DNA of 64,000 nt from Senegalimassilia faecalis (GCF_004135645.1 NZ_SDPW01000001.1:2046001-2110000); one strand, 5' to 3'; positions 8,553-18,722 are shown, counted from the stretch's first letter. The notes: generated from the letters alone by a model not told the origin. Numbers and translations: made by a program.

Positions 8553-9680
8553 TTGTGCGCACAGCTTCACAACGCGGCCGTTGACGTCATTGTTACCGCG
8601 CACAACATGGAATCCTGCATCGGCGCGTGCCTTGATTCGCTTGAACGCCAGACGTTCGAGTCGCTGCGCGTTGTTGTGGTGGAAGACGGGTCGACCGACG
8701 GCACCGCGGCGATTGCGCAAGATTTCGCTGCGCATCACGCGCGCTTCTCCGTTATTTCCACAGGCGGGCTTGGCGCCGGCGGCGCACGCAACAAGGGCAT
8801 GCAGGAAGTGCGCGCGCCCTACTTCATGATTCTGGACGGCGACGACGTGTTCCATCCCGACATGGTTGAGGCCCTGCACCGCGCGGCCATAGACGGCGGC
8901 GCCGACATCGCCATCTGCGACATGCAGGAAATGGACAACGCCACCGGCGCGCTGACCCATCCGTTGTGGGCCCTCAAGCAAAGTCAGCTTCCCACCGAAG
9001 GCGCGTTTGACGGATGGCGCGGCATGGACGGCAACATCTTCGCCGCCTTCATGGGCTGGCCGTGGGACAAGCTGTACCGCACCGAGTTCGTGCACGAGCG
9101 CGGGCTTTCGTTTCCTGAAGACCTTCCCAACAGCGAGGACATGGTGTTCACGTACCAGGCGCTGGTGTTGGCAAAGCGCCTTGCCGTGGCAAACCGGGTG
9201 CTGGTGGACCATCGCATGGGGCGCGGCAGCACGGTGTCAAGCTCGCGCGAACGGGCGCCGCTTGCCTTCTACGACGCCATTTGCCGCGTGAAAGCGTTTT
9301 TGCAGAAGCAGCCCGATGGCACGTGGGAAAAGCTGCAAAGGGATTACCTGAGCTGGGCGTTCGACTGGACGCTGTGGAATATCGAGACCATGCCCGACGA
9401 GGGCACGCGCCGCATGATGGCGCGCACGTTGCACGATGGGGCGCTCGAGGCGCTGGAGCTTGAGGAGCATCCTGCATTGTATTTTGCGGAGTATCCCCGC
9501 AGCATGCAGCGCTACGCCACGCTTATGACCTGGCTTGATGTAGATTCGCGCGACAACGGTCCGCTCGGTCGGCTTGACGCGCTGCCCTACGGCGCCTACA
9601 AGTTCTGGGACTTCATGAACCCCGCGCAGAAAGCGCTGGCCGCATGGAGGGAACGCCACCCGAAGCCAAGCGAGTGGTAA
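8553..9680 (+). CDS. GT2 family glycosyltransferase
   Basis: A 375-residue protein with an N-terminal GT-A domain (VDVIVTAHNMESC, VVEDGSTDGT, GARNKGM, MILDGDDVFHPDM) and a C-terminal region of about 150 residues with no recognised domain. The enzyme would move a sugar from a nucleotide donor to a lipid-linked glycan in the cytoplasm; donor and acceptor are unknown. The TTG start at 8553 is chosen because AAAGGAG lies eight bases upstream and the conserved domain starts directly after it. The open frame upstream is a shadow of the opposite-strand TagO-like gene. It is convergent with the next glycosyltransferase, leaving only 14 bp between stops. Confidence 0.85.
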   Translation: MCAQLHNAAVDVIVTAHNMESCIGACLDSLERQTFESLRVVVVEDGSTDGTAAIAQDFAAHHARFSVISTGGLGAGGARNKGMQEVRAPYFMILDGDDVFHPDMVEALHRAAIDGGADIAICDMQEMDNATGALTHPLWALKQSQLPTEGAFDGWRGMDGNIFAAFMGWPWDKLYRTEFVHERGLSFPEDLPNSEDMVFTYQALVLAKRLAVANRVLVDHRMGRGSTVSSSRERAPLAFYDAICRVKAFLQKQPDGTWEKLQRDYLSWAFDWTLWNIETMPDEGTRRMMARTLHDGALEALELEEHPALYFAEYPRSMQRYATLMTWLDVDSRDNGPLGRLDALPYGAYKFWDFMNPAQKALAAWRERHPKPSEW

Positions 9681-9694
9681 AGCGCGCAGCGACG

Positions 9695-10738
9695 TTACTC
9701 CCCCGGCTTGGCCTGCGGAAGCTCCACCAACTTGCGAATTTTCTGCGGGATGGCGATAAGCGCGTGGCCGATGCGGTATGCGTGCGACGTTTCGTACTCG
9801 TCGTACACATGCCCCATGCTGCGCCACAGGCCCAGCACGTGCATGTCGAACGCTGCGAGCTCTTCGGTGGAAAGCCCCTCGCGATACGCAGCCACGTCCG
9901 CTTCATCGATCTCACGAAGATAGCGAGCCGCCACCTCGCGCGTGTCGGACGTCCGCCATGCGTAAGCTTCGCAGAATTCACACGAGTATTCGCCAGCGTG
10001 TGCCGCCAGCCATTCTTGCATGCGCTGCGCCGTTACCGCCAAGCCGTGGACGTTGCGCATGGTCGGCCGCGTGGTCATGATGGAGCCTTCGCGCATGCGA
10101 CGCTGGTACAGCGGCTCGTTTAGAAACGCCACGCGCTGCGGATGTGGGATGAGCTGCATCTGGAACAGCACGTCCTCGTGCAGGATGCCGTCAAGAAAGC
10201 GCAGGCCACAGCCGTCAAGCAGCGCTTTGCGGACGGTGTATAGGCAGGCGGAGGGGCGAAACGCCTTCGTGCGCTCCATCAGCACGTACATGTCGGGGCC
10301 GCAATGCACGCCTTCGACGCTTTCGCGCACTTCTTGGTTCTCGTAGTGCTCCCTGCGAAGTTTGCGGCTTTCGTAGAACGACGCAGCGCCGAAATACAGC
10401 ATGTCTAGGTTGTCCGCCGCAATGCGCGCGTCCAGGCGCTCAAGCGCTTCGGGGTCATAGTAATCGTCGCCGTCCAGGAACATGATGAACTCGCCGGCGG
10501 CCGCGGCCATGCCCGCGTTGCGCGCGGCAGACAGGCCGGAGTTGCGCTCCAAGGTCAGCACGGTGAAGCGACCATCGCCAGCGATAGCGCGGCCGATGGC
10601 GTCAAGCGTGCCGTCTTGCGAGCAATCGTTGACCACGATGCACTCAAAATCGCCGAACGACTGGCTCTTGAGCGATTCCAGGCATTCACCGATGTAGCGT
10701 TCAACGTTGTATGCCGCAACAACAATGGAGAATCTCAC
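9695..10738 (-). CDS. GT2 family glycosyltransferase
   Basis: A 347-residue GT2 enzyme: FSIVVAAYNVERYIGECL at the N-terminus, VNDCSQDGT, SAARNAGM and MFLDGDDYYDPEA, followed by an alpha-helical C-terminal half. A GTG start at 10738 has AAGGA nine bases upstream. It is the last gene of a four-gene minus-strand run of GT2 genes (14096 to 9695) with gaps of 9-29 bp, so these are probably co-transcribed and act on the same glycan. The sugar specificity cannot be read from sequence. Confidence 0.88.
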   Translation of the reverse strand: MRFSIVVAAYNVERYIGECLESLKSQSFGDFECIVVNDCSQDGTLDAIGRAIAGDGRFTVLTLERNSGLSAARNAGMAAAAGEFIMFLDGDDYYDPEALERLDARIAADNLDMLYFGAASFYESRKLRREHYENQEVRESVEGVHCGPDMYVLMERTKAFRPSACLYTVRKALLDGCGLRFLDGILHEDVLFQMQLIPHPQRVAFLNEPLYQRRMREGSIMTTRPTMRNVHGLAVTAQRMQEWLAAHAGEYSCEFCEAYAWRTSDTREVAARYLREIDEADVAAYREGLSTEELAAFDMHVLGLWRSMGHVYDEYETSHAYRIGHALIAIPQKIRKLVELPQAKPGE

Positions 10739-10750
10739 GAGTGGCCGTCC

Positions 10751-11725
10751 TTAGAACGAGTCCGGATGCGCCGCCGCAAACGCCTCGGCGCCATCGCGAA
10801 GAAGCTGCTGCAGCAGAGCCGCGTCATCGGGCGCGAACAGGGAAAAGTCCAGCTCGCCCGCAGCGTTTGCCGCCTGGTATTCGGCGGCCACGCGCTGCGC
10901 GAAGGCCACGTGTTCGCTTTGCGAGATGCGCTCGTAGTTCCAGCGGTACTTTCCCCACTTGTCAACCGCAAGCCACGGCAGCAGCACCACCGCGCGCTCA
11001 GGACGCCGGCGAAGGAACGCCTCAGCGTCGGCCACTTCGTCGCACACTATGAACACCTTGTCGGTGGTCTTCGACGACGAACCAGGGTTGTCCATACGGT
11101 AATGCAGCAACGGCTTTTTGACCAGCGCGCATGTGCGGGCGGCAAACCACACCTTCAGGCTGAAGCCCGCGTCCTGGAATGCGGCGCCGGGCGTTTCGCG
11201 CAGAGAGATGCCCTCGCGCTCCAGAAACGACTTTCGGTACAGGCCCGTCCAGATGGACGGGATGGTGCACACGACGCGAGGCTGGTCGACGGGATCGAAC
11301 GGGCGCCTGTACGGCAGGCCGGCAAAGTTTTCCACCAGATGATCGGCGCCGTCGAAGTAGTTGTAGTAGTTGCACTTCACCACATCGGCGCCCGTGCGCT
11401 CAGCAGCCTTGAGGAGCTTCTTGAACATGCGACGGTCAGGAAAATCGTCGGGCTCGACGATGCCGACGTACTCGCCCGCCGCCTGGGACAGACCCATGTT
11501 CAGCGACGCGCCATAACCAGAGTTGGCCTTGTCAATCACGCGAACCCGCTGGTCGCGGTCAGCGTAGTCATGCAGGATAGCCGACGAGCCATCCGTCGCG
11601 CCGTCGTTGATGCAGATGATTTCGATGTCACGCAACGTTTGCCCACAAAGCGCATCCAGACACTGCGGCAAAAACCGCTCCACGTTATAAACCGGAACAA
11701 GAACCGAAACCTTTGGAGTGGACAC
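10751..11725 (-). CDS. GT2 family glycosyltransferase
   Basis: A 324-residue GT2 enzyme with VSVLVPVYNVERFLPQCL, INDGATDGSS, GASLNMGL and VEPDDFPDRRMF. The acidic DxD equivalent is EPDD, as in the paralogue at 13029-14096 (ESDD), and both share KVWFAAR/KVWATAT and LHYR segments, so they form one subfamily. The GTG at 11725 is preferred because GGGGGAG lies nine bases upstream; an in-frame ATG at 11743 is possible but has no good ribosome binding site. It is the third gene of the four-gene GT2 run. Confidence 0.85.
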   Translation of the reverse strand: MSTPKVSVLVPVYNVERFLPQCLDALCGQTLRDIEIICINDGATDGSSAILHDYADRDQRVRVIDKANSGYGASLNMGLSQAAGEYVGIVEPDDFPDRRMFKKLLKAAERTGADVVKCNYYNYFDGADHLVENFAGLPYRRPFDPVDQPRVVCTIPSIWTGLYRKSFLEREGISLRETPGAAFQDAGFSLKVWFAARTCALVKKPLLHYRMDNPGSSSKTTDKVFIVCDEVADAEAFLRRRPERAVVLLPWLAVDKWGKYRWNYERISQSEHVAFAQRVAAEYQAANAAGELDFSLFAPDDAALLQQLLRDGAEAFAAAHPDSF

Positions 11726-11754
11726 TTTGAATTGCTCCCCCATCAACCTAAGCG

Positions 11755-13017
11755 CTATCGGCCCTCGAAGCCGGCAGCTTTCAAACCGAATTTGCTGTCG
11801 TATTCAATCTGAAGCAACTGCAAAGAATCAGAAAGCTCGCGCTCGATCCTCTCGCGCTCAACATTCTCCATCATATACTCCTGCATGCTCGAAGCAGGAA
11901 GCGGCAGCACGCCCTTCAAAGCCCGCTTGAAAGCTGCTAAGCGATCACCAAGCTTTTGCTTGTAATAAGCCTTTGAACCAGCCAAACGTTTAGCGAACCC
12001 ATCAGCTAGCTCTTTAGTGCAACGCCACGAAACGCCTTTTTCGCGAGACTCTTGCATCGATACAACGATTTTCGAGTCTATTCCGCCCATAGACAGCCCA
12101 GCATCACGCAACTCTGGAGCCACATCGAAAACCAACGTTAGCAGGGCATCCGAAGCCTCGTTCAATTCATCACGCAAGCCGCAGCCCTCGCGATCTTCAA
12201 AAATCTGAACGCAATGGATGTCGAACAGAACGAACTCCAGCAACCAATCGAGCATATGTTCAGGGTACTTATCAAGCAGCCCACGCTGCTTCCAGTCGGC
12301 AAAAATCGCCGAAGCAATCTTCAAATGCCTCTTAACCTTCAGAATCCTATCGTGCGCAACGGACGACATTAATGAGTCGTCACGTATAACGCGATAGTAA
12401 TACAGGCAGTCAGAAATCAGCACCGTCTTTTTCGAGAGCGGATAGAGCAGGAAATGGAATACCTCGTCTTCGCCGAATCGAATGGCTTCGTTAAAGAATA
12501 TCGATTCTCTTAACAGCAATTCCTTCTTAACGGCAGATCGCCAAATATAAGGATGCGAATTCTCCTCGAACAACAGAGCCGGATCAAATCCGTCATACAC
12601 GACATCGCGAGTACTCAAGCATTTCGCAAGCCAAACATTGCCATCAAACGCCGGAAGACACTGAGCACCAAAAGTTACAACTTCGGCATCGGTCTTTTGG
12701 AAGGTGTCGAAAACAACCTTGCAAGCATTCTTGTCTAGGCAATCATCGGGATCGACGAACATGATGTACTTGCCGCTAGCTGCACGAATGCCCGCGTTAC
12801 GGGCCGAGGATACGCCACCGTTCTCTTTGCTGATAACGCGAACGCGCGCATCAAGCGCCTCGTGCATCCTGACCACCGATTCGGAGCGATCCAGGGCACC
12901 ATCGACAACGCAAATAATCTCGATGTCCGAAAACGTTTGAGCGCGCAAAGAATCGAGGCACAGGGATACGTAACGTTCGACGTTATAAACGGGAATTACA
13001 ATTGAAATCAAAGGCAT
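11755..13017 (-). CDS. GT2 family glycosyltransferase with long C-terminal extension
   Basis: A 420-residue protein: GT-A domain at residues 1-220 (LISIVIPVYNVERYVSLCL, VVDGALDRSE, SSARNAGI, MFVDPDDCLDKNA) and an alpha-helical extension to the end. One helix near the C-terminus (NVERERIERELSDSL) looks coiled-coil. The ATG at 13017 with AAGGGAG upstream is chosen over an earlier in-frame start inside the preceding gene; the two genes are 11 bp apart. Usual members have about 320-350 residues, so this one is long. Donor and acceptor are unknown. Confidence 0.85.
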   Translation of the reverse strand: MPLISIVIPVYNVERYVSLCLDSLRAQTFSDIEIICVVDGALDRSESVVRMHEALDARVRVISKENGGVSSARNAGIRAASGKYIMFVDPDDCLDKNACKVVFDTFQKTDAEVVTFGAQCLPAFDGNVWLAKCLSTRDVVYDGFDPALLFEENSHPYIWRSAVKKELLLRESIFFNEAIRFGEDEVFHFLLYPLSKKTVLISDCLYYYRVIRDDSLMSSVAHDRILKVKRHLKIASAIFADWKQRGLLDKYPEHMLDWLLEFVLFDIHCVQIFEDREGCGLRDELNEASDALLTLVFDVAPELRDAGLSMGGIDSKIVVSMQESREKGVSWRCTKELADGFAKRLAGSKAYYKQKLGDRLAAFKRALKGVLPLPASSMQEYMMENVERERIERELSDSLQLLQIEYDSKFGLKAAGFEGR

Positions 13018-13028
13018 GAGAACTCCCT

Positions 13029-14096
13029 TTATCTCCTTATTTTCCGCCAAAGAGCACGTAAGACAAGCGAGGGTCCGCCGATGTGGTAAAACCGCACCAA
13101 CTTCTTTCCATAGCCTTCTTCTTCCGGAGATTCACGCTGAGCATGAAACAATATCGGGTCAGTGAGCATGACAGCCAGGTCATCCTTTTTCCACGGATCA
13201 AAGATATCCAGGTCAACATACTGCGATTCGATGTCTCGCTGGAATTCTTCGGCAAATCGAACGATGAACTGCCTGCGCAGCGGTTCTGTCAAACGCTCGT
13301 AATTCCACATGTACGTGTCGTATTTCATTTTTTCTTCAACAGCTTTAAGCGATGCCTTTTCGGGGTGGCTCGCAAGGAATCGATCCATCTCGGCGTACTC
13401 ATCGCAAACGCAATATACTTTTGACGGCGAATTGATAGACGAAGATTCGTTATCCTGTCGGTAATGGAGGATTTCGTCCTGAATGTAATACGCCTTCGTT
13501 GCGGTAGCCCAAACTTTAAAATTGAAGCTAGAATCCTGGAAAGAGGCGCCGGGCGTCTCCAAGAAGCGAATGCCGTTATCTTTCAGGAAATCCCTTCGAT
13601 ACAGAGCGGACCAAATTGACGGCTTGAGATAGAAGATCTCCGTTTCGATCTGAGGGTTCACAAGATGCTCCGCCATATCATTCGACACAAGCTCAAACGG
13701 CTCATTACGCTCTTCGGGCTTCGACCAGTAGAACCAGAAGTTCGCTTTTACCACTTCGGCGTCATGGGTTTCTGCAGCTTGATACAGTTTCTCCAGCGCA
13801 TCAAGCTCGAAGTAGTCATCAGACTCAAGAATAGCAATATACTTGCCCTGAGCGGCGTCCAGACCCTTGTTCATCGAAGCGCCGTAGCCGGAATTCGCTT
13901 TATCGATCATCCGGAAACGGGAATCTTCCGCCATATATTCCCGAATAATGCTTGGCGAAGAGTCTGTCGAACCATCGTTGATACAGATTACCTCAATGTC
14001 TTCAAGCGTCTGATTACGCGCAGAGTCCAAGCACTGACGTAGATACTTCTCGACGTTATAAATTGGAACCAGAAGAGAAACCAACGGTTCAGACAT
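13029..14096 (-). CDS. GT2 family glycosyltransferase
   Basis: A 355-residue GT2 enzyme, first of the four-gene minus-strand run. Motifs: VSLLVPIYNVEKYLRQCL, INDGSTDSS, GASMNKGL and LESDDYFELDAL. The ATG at 14096 has AAGGAG about seven bases upstream; the longer frame starting at 14135 lacks one. The C-terminus (VLRALWRKIRR) is basic and probably membrane-associating. The gene is AT-richer than the flanking GT2 genes at 9.7-11.7 kb, which suggests a separate origin within this glycan locus. Confidence 0.87.
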   Translation of the reverse strand: MSEPLVSLLVPIYNVEKYLRQCLDSARNQTLEDIEVICINDGSTDSSPSIIREYMAEDSRFRMIDKANSGYGASMNKGLDAAQGKYIAILESDDYFELDALEKLYQAAETHDAEVVKANFWFYWSKPEERNEPFELVSNDMAEHLVNPQIETEIFYLKPSIWSALYRRDFLKDNGIRFLETPGASFQDSSFNFKVWATATKAYYIQDEILHYRQDNESSSINSPSKVYCVCDEYAEMDRFLASHPEKASLKAVEEKMKYDTYMWNYERLTEPLRRQFIVRFAEEFQRDIESQYVDLDIFDPWKKDDLAVMLTDPILFHAQRESPEEEGYGKKLVRFYHIGGPSLVLRALWRKIRR

Positions 14097-14186
14097 GAAC
14101 TTTCTCCTTAGCGTACGCCCATCCTCAAAGAACAATTGATAGTATCATACGTCTGCATCACAAATAGCAAACGCCAAAGGAGCAAC

Positions 14187-15215
14187 ATGCGCTTATACAA
14201 ATACGATTTCGTAAGAACGGTGGCAATTTTCTTCGTTGTCGCCGTCCACTCGCTCTACTTCGTCGACCAAAGCAGCACGGCCTGCCTATGGATTTACTGG
14301 GCTCTACAAGCGTTGTTCCTCACCGGCAACGTGCTGTTTTTCCTCTTGTCGGGAAAATTCAATCTTCGTGAAAGAACCGATGATGCAGGCGTGAAGAAAT
14401 TTTATTACAACAAGATTCGCAATATCGTCTTGCCCATTCTTATCTTCTTCCTCATCAGATCGTTTTACGACCTTTATCCTTCGATTTCGGTATCAGAATT
14501 CACAAAATACTTTATTAAGAACTCCTCGTATGGATTTGCAAGCACGGAATATTGGTTTGTTTTCTCGCTTATGGGATGCATCCTAGTTGCGCCTTTCTTA
14601 GCCCATGCGTTTGCAAAACTAACAAAGTTCGAACAAAAGACGTTCCTTGCAATAGGCCTAGCCTTTAACCTCCTGACCATTGTTGCCGAAAACGCTGGCT
14701 ACAGCTTTCGATGGGGATACCTCTTTTCAGGTTTTTCGTTCGCATTTTGCCTGGGTCAATATATCGAGGACTTCTTTACCCATCGGAACAAACGAATACT
14801 CGCCGCAGTCTCGCCTCTCTGCCTGATCGCAACTGTGCTTCTGATGAACGCAGGCATGACTTCAAACATTACTGACGTTTCCCCGATTTACACGATTTTA
14901 GCTTTAGGCGTTTATGCGCTGCTTTTGTTCCTCGGCGACAAGATGAAGCCCTCTAAGCTCGTATCGTTCATCGCAAAGCATTCATTTAGCATTTACCTTG
15001 TGCATATGATGATTCTCATCCCACTCAAGAACATGCTGCCGATTTTTCCTGGCGCACCGTCTTTTCTGATGTTCATTGGCGTCGCGCTGTTTGTGTTTAT
15101 AGCTTCAACTATCGCCGCATTCCTGATTGACACGACCATCGTCGAGTTCGCGAAAAAACTGTTCGACCGATTGTTCAAGCGATTCTTACCCAAGCAAGAC
15201 AACAAGGCCGCATAA
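14187..15215 (+). CDS. Acyltransferase 3 family membrane O-acyltransferase
   Basis: A 342-residue protein with about ten predicted membrane segments, matching the acyltransferase-3 family (WecH/OafA-type). The N-terminal signature KYDFVRTVAIFFVVAVHSLYF holds the conserved R and H residues. The family transfers acetyl or other acyl groups to surface polysaccharides or peptidoglycan at the membrane. The ATG at 14187 follows AAAGGAG by four bases. The gene is divergent from the GT2 run and convergent with licD at 15436; two hairpins lie between. It probably acetylates the glycan made by neighbouring enzymes. Confidence 0.85.
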   Translation: MRLYKYDFVRTVAIFFVVAVHSLYFVDQSSTACLWIYWALQALFLTGNVLFFLLSGKFNLRERTDDAGVKKFYYNKIRNIVLPILIFFLIRSFYDLYPSISVSEFTKYFIKNSSYGFASTEYWFVFSLMGCILVAPFLAHAFAKLTKFEQKTFLAIGLAFNLLTIVAENAGYSFRWGYLFSGFSFAFCLGQYIEDFFTHRNKRILAAVSPLCLIATVLLMNAGMTSNITDVSPIYTILALGVYALLLFLGDKMKPSKLVSFIAKHSFSIYLVHMMILIPLKNMLPIFPGAPSFLMFIGVALFVFIASTIAAFLIDTTIVEFAKKLFDRLFKRFLPKQDNKAA

Positions 15216-15259
15216 CGATGATGCTGCGTTGGTTAGCCTCAGCAACGCAGCATCATCGT
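15215..15259. terminator. 17-bp hairpin at the 3' end of the acyltransferase gene
   Basis: A perfect 17-bp inverted repeat (arms 15215-15231 and 15243-15259, core GATGATGCTGCG) with an 11-base loop begins at the stop codon. A second inverted repeat, ACCGAGCGATTG at 15282-15293 and its complement at 15314-15325, follows. Together they probably stop transcription between two convergent genes; no long U-tract is present. Confidence 0.55.
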
Positions 15260-15435
15260 GCAGCCATCAAGCAACTCTCGTACCGAGCGATTGCCGCAAT
15301 TTGAATATAGGCGCAATCGCTCGGTCGCCTATGCACTTGACAGCATACTCGCATCGCCACTCGCTTGCGCATTCTCCTGCCAGCACAACCTGCAAATTCG
15401 GAGGCCATTTGCGGGAATAAAAAGTCCGTCAAGCC

Positions 15436-16584
15436 TTAATGTTCGCGCAGTTGTTTCGTTATAGCGGCTTTCGTCTCCTCTTTTGCAAGAGCGCCGCTTG
15501 GCACATGACTATAATGCGAATGAATATCCTTCGGCAAGCTCCATATATCACCGTAATACCTAGATAGAATCCCCAGATAATCTCGAGGCACTGAAACGGC
15601 AGTGCCCGCAAACGGTAAACGTTCTACAGGAAAGATATCCTTTATGTCGTAGGACAAAATTCCATCGTTGCTATCGCAATAATTCTCGATAGAAAAAGTG
15701 ATGCCAGAACAATCCTCGCAGGATGCACTAGTAATGTTTATGCTCTCCGCCTTTGCCCGATAAGAGCGGAAGACGTCCCAAACATCTTCCGAAAGCGAGC
15801 TTTTGTCATTAGCGTCCAGAATTGGATTATCACGGTTCCAGAAAGCAAGCTTATCCGCTGAATTCATCTCGTCTATCATTGATTGCCTCAAGGAAACCAA
15901 ATCGCCAAACACCTCAGCGCCATATCGTTTGGAGTAATCAAAAATGAACAAATCGATGAAACAAGGGTTGTCGATATCACGGTACATAAAACGGAGCTGC
16001 CAACAATGCGCATGCCAGTCAAACGCACTGCTGATGCGATATTTATCACTGGCTTTTGTAACGTGGATTAATTTTTGAATATCCCCGCGCATCATGCCAA
16101 CGTCCAGATCATCATCCCAAGGAATAAAACCACCGTGGCGGACCGCACCAAGCAATGTGCCAAACATAAGCCAGTATTGGACGTTGTGCTCCCTGCAAAA
16201 TGAATCGAATTCGAAAAGGAGACGCGAATTCCCCTGTTGGAGCAATCGCAAATCACCCTCAGCCTCAGGAAGGGTTCCGAAAAACCTTCTTTTTGTCGAT
16301 TCGAGCGATTCCCCATCTTCTTGCATGATATTCCATAGCATCATTTTTGCATGCGTGTCATGAGCGTCAAAATCATCCTTTAACGAAGACGTCGATGCTG
16401 AAACCAAGTCACCCAATTCACTGCAGAGCTTTTGCAAATCCATATTCTGCTCACGAAGCTTCCAAACTTCATCATTGAGAACCCTGACATCATTCCGGAG
16501 ATCAAGCACTTCTGAGAACAATGCATGAAAGGAGCGCGACGAAGGCGGAACAAAACGACTAATCGCATCGTGCAACAAACCCAT
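15436..16584 (-). CDS. LicD family phosphotransferase with N-terminal coiled coil
   Basis: A 382-residue protein. Residues about 20-75 are a predicted coiled coil (LDLRNDVRVLNDEVWKLRE). The LicD domain begins near residue 115, with YWLMFGTLLGAVRHGGFIP and the metal-binding WDDDLDVGM motif, then a CFIDLFIFDY segment. LicD enzymes transfer phosphocholine (or other phosphorylated alcohols) from a CDP-activated donor to cell-surface glycans. It is the first of three LicD proteins in the window, and it differs by its long N-terminal helix, absent from those at 27501 and 29340. The gene is convergent with the acyltransferase. The acceptor sugar is unknown. Confidence 0.88.
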   Translation of the reverse strand: MGLLHDAISRFVPPSSRSFHALFSEVLDLRNDVRVLNDEVWKLREQNMDLQKLCSELGDLVSASTSSLKDDFDAHDTHAKMMLWNIMQEDGESLESTKRRFFGTLPEAEGDLRLLQQGNSRLLFEFDSFCREHNVQYWLMFGTLLGAVRHGGFIPWDDDLDVGMMRGDIQKLIHVTKASDKYRISSAFDWHAHCWQLRFMYRDIDNPCFIDLFIFDYSKRYGAEVFGDLVSLRQSMIDEMNSADKLAFWNRDNPILDANDKSSLSEDVWDVFRSYRAKAESINITSASCEDCSGITFSIENYCDSNDGILSYDIKDIFPVERLPFAGTAVSVPRDYLGILSRYYGDIWSLPKDIHSHYSHVPSGALAKEETKAAITKQLREH

Positions 16585-16694
16585 AGCTATCTATCCTCTC
16601 GAGTCAAACCATCCTATTGCGATACGCTCGGATAACGTCAATAAACGACTATCCCAGAATGCAAGAACGTACGGTTGCATACGACACTGTTGAG

Positions 16695-18722
16695 CTAACC
16701 ATCGATTTTATAAAAACGCATGTCGCCTTCTGAAGCCAATAAAGAAAACCCGGGAGTGTCTTCGTTGATCGAAGTGATACCGTTATACGTTTCAGCATCG
16801 GCGACACCATCGTCCAAACTCGATGACGAAGCGCCAATACCGCCCGCATCAAGCTGAAGGACATATTTTGCATTCAGAGCGGCAGCCGCATTTTTAACGG
16901 ATTCATTGTCGCTAATTTCGTCTAGATGTTCACGCACCAGAACGCTTTCCGGCTTTTCAGAACTTGCACCCGCCGTCATATAGCTTCGAAACATAACGTT
17001 AGCGCCATTCGACCCATACGAGAACACGCTTCCATCGTAGGGAATGTTAACAATGCCGCCCGGATCGTCTTTTGCAAGATCTAGCGCGTTGTTCACGAAA
17101 TCGGACTCTTCAACCGTATAACGACGCACGTCTTCAGCAGACAGCCAAATCAATTTGCTATCCACCACCTCAAACGCAGGCTCGTCATCGCCGATGCCAA
17201 TCATGCTCGATGGGCGATAGATAAAGCACACCCCGAATAAAACGACCAGACATCCGACAGTGCAGACAATTGGTTTCGAAATCTTCAATTTCGCCCCAAG
17301 GGCAACGACAGCCCGGAACACCACATACATGCCCATTGAAGCAAGAGGAATTGAAGAAAGTGCCACCAACGCAGCTATGCGATAGGCATCGTTGTACCAA
17401 AACCCAGCAAGCAAGCTCCTAAGAGGACCATCCGAGCTAGCGCAAAGCACGAACATTACGATGCAAATCGCATACGATACCGTTAAAGCCCGATATTTCT
17501 TTTTGAACAACGACCAGATGGCACCGATCAAAACGAGTCCGGCAAGCAACAACTGGCTAGGATAAGCGCGTAAAGACAAATCGAGAGCGCCAATGAGAGC
17601 CTGCAAACGCCCTTCGAAAGGAGGCCAGGGATAGGTCACTATACCCTCAAAAAACGGAAGGCGCCACGCAACTATCCACGCCAAAGCGAGAATCAGCACC
17701 ACTGACGCGCAAATCAATCCCGAACGCCTTTTGCTCACGCCCGCCAAACTCAGCGACCCCATGAGGTTCGCAGCACAAAGTGGAGCCGCAAGAACAATCA
17801 CGGTAAAAACAGCGTTGGGCTGCAGCGCAAAAAAAGCAAAGCATGCAGCGAGAAACGCTATACCCCACCTCAAGCGACCCGCTTTCGATTGGTCGACGGA
17901 GAAAACGGAAGCCACCGAGCAAACAGCTAAGGGAGTGACGGCATAAGCCGCAAGATTTGAATACAAAGGCCCGAACGTCAAGAATCCCCAAGGGAATGCA
18001 GAGAACGAGAGAGTAATGAACGACCCGAGCAAAACAATCAAACGATCCGAAAATGTTTTCAACATCAACAAAGCCATTGACGCAGGAAACACTATCCCCA
18101 TGAAAACGAACAATGAAGCGTTCTCGGCAATAGGAGCGCTTGCTCCCGAGATTGCCGACCCAAGTGCGGTCACTACATGCCAACCCGCAGGATAAAATGA
18201 ACCGCTCGACACGGTTGGAGCGATTCCGGACGATATCTCCTCAACAGAATACAAACTCGTATAGAGAATAGAATAGTTTCCATTCTCAACCATATAACGA
18301 ATAGTGTTTAAATGAGAAGCGTTATCGTACAGCTGAGCGAAAGAGTCAGGCCCATTTAAATCCCTGACGAAAAATAATCCTACGATAACGACCCCGACAA
18401 CGACATACAAAGCAAGCGCAAGCCAATCATTACCGGTCTTGCTATTGCGATAAATCGAAGCCTCTTTCCTTCTCGGAAAATGCGAGATGCCAAAACAGCC
18501 AATTGTCAAAACTGCAATAGGAAGAGCAATCATCCACCACTCGGCAAAGATGCCCAAAAGTCCAAGCAAAACGCCTGCAATCACATACAAAGAAATGGAA
18601 AAGATTGGGGAAATCGCAAGAGACATCAAAGAGTCATGCGAGAAAGACCGAACGAGAAAGAAGCCCGGCACGTACAGCAACAGCAATATAACTAAGGCGC
18701 ACAGAAAGAACAGCCCCCACAT
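16695..18722 (-). CDS. Large multi-pass membrane protein (DUF6541-like, possible GT-C fold)
   Basis: A 675-residue protein with about 13-14 membrane helices in residues 1-505 and a C-terminal extracytoplasmic domain of about 170 residues. The N-terminus reads FFLCALVILLLLYVPGFFL. The layout, including an acidic loop after the fourth or fifth helix (FVRDLNGPDSFAQLYDNASH), resembles DUF6541/GT-C type membrane glycosyltransferases that use polyprenyl-phosphate sugars outside the cell. That would fit with the dolichol-P-mannose-synthase-like GT2 at 21789. Substrate unknown. It is AT-richer than the flanking tag genes and transcribed away from the exporter operon at 19120. Confidence 0.7.
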   Translation of the reverse strand: MWGLFFLCALVILLLLYVPGFFLVRSFSHDSLMSLAISPIFSISLYVIAGVLLGLLGIFAEWWMIALPIAVLTIGCFGISHFPRRKEASIYRNSKTGNDWLALALYVVVGVVIVGLFFVRDLNGPDSFAQLYDNASHLNTIRYMVENGNYSILYTSLYSVEEISSGIAPTVSSGSFYPAGWHVVTALGSAISGASAPIAENASLFVFMGIVFPASMALLMLKTFSDRLIVLLGSFITLSFSAFPWGFLTFGPLYSNLAAYAVTPLAVCSVASVFSVDQSKAGRLRWGIAFLAACFAFFALQPNAVFTVIVLAAPLCAANLMGSLSLAGVSKRRSGLICASVVLILALAWIVAWRLPFFEGIVTYPWPPFEGRLQALIGALDLSLRAYPSQLLLAGLVLIGAIWSLFKKKYRALTVSYAICIVMFVLCASSDGPLRSLLAGFWYNDAYRIAALVALSSIPLASMGMYVVFRAVVALGAKLKISKPIVCTVGCLVVLFGVCFIYRPSSMIGIGDDEPAFEVVDSKLIWLSAEDVRRYTVEESDFVNNALDLAKDDPGGIVNIPYDGSVFSYGSNGANVMFRSYMTAGASSEKPESVLVREHLDEISDNESVKNAAAALNAKYVLQLDAGGIGASSSSLDDGVADAETYNGITSINEDTPGFSLLASEGDMRFYKIDG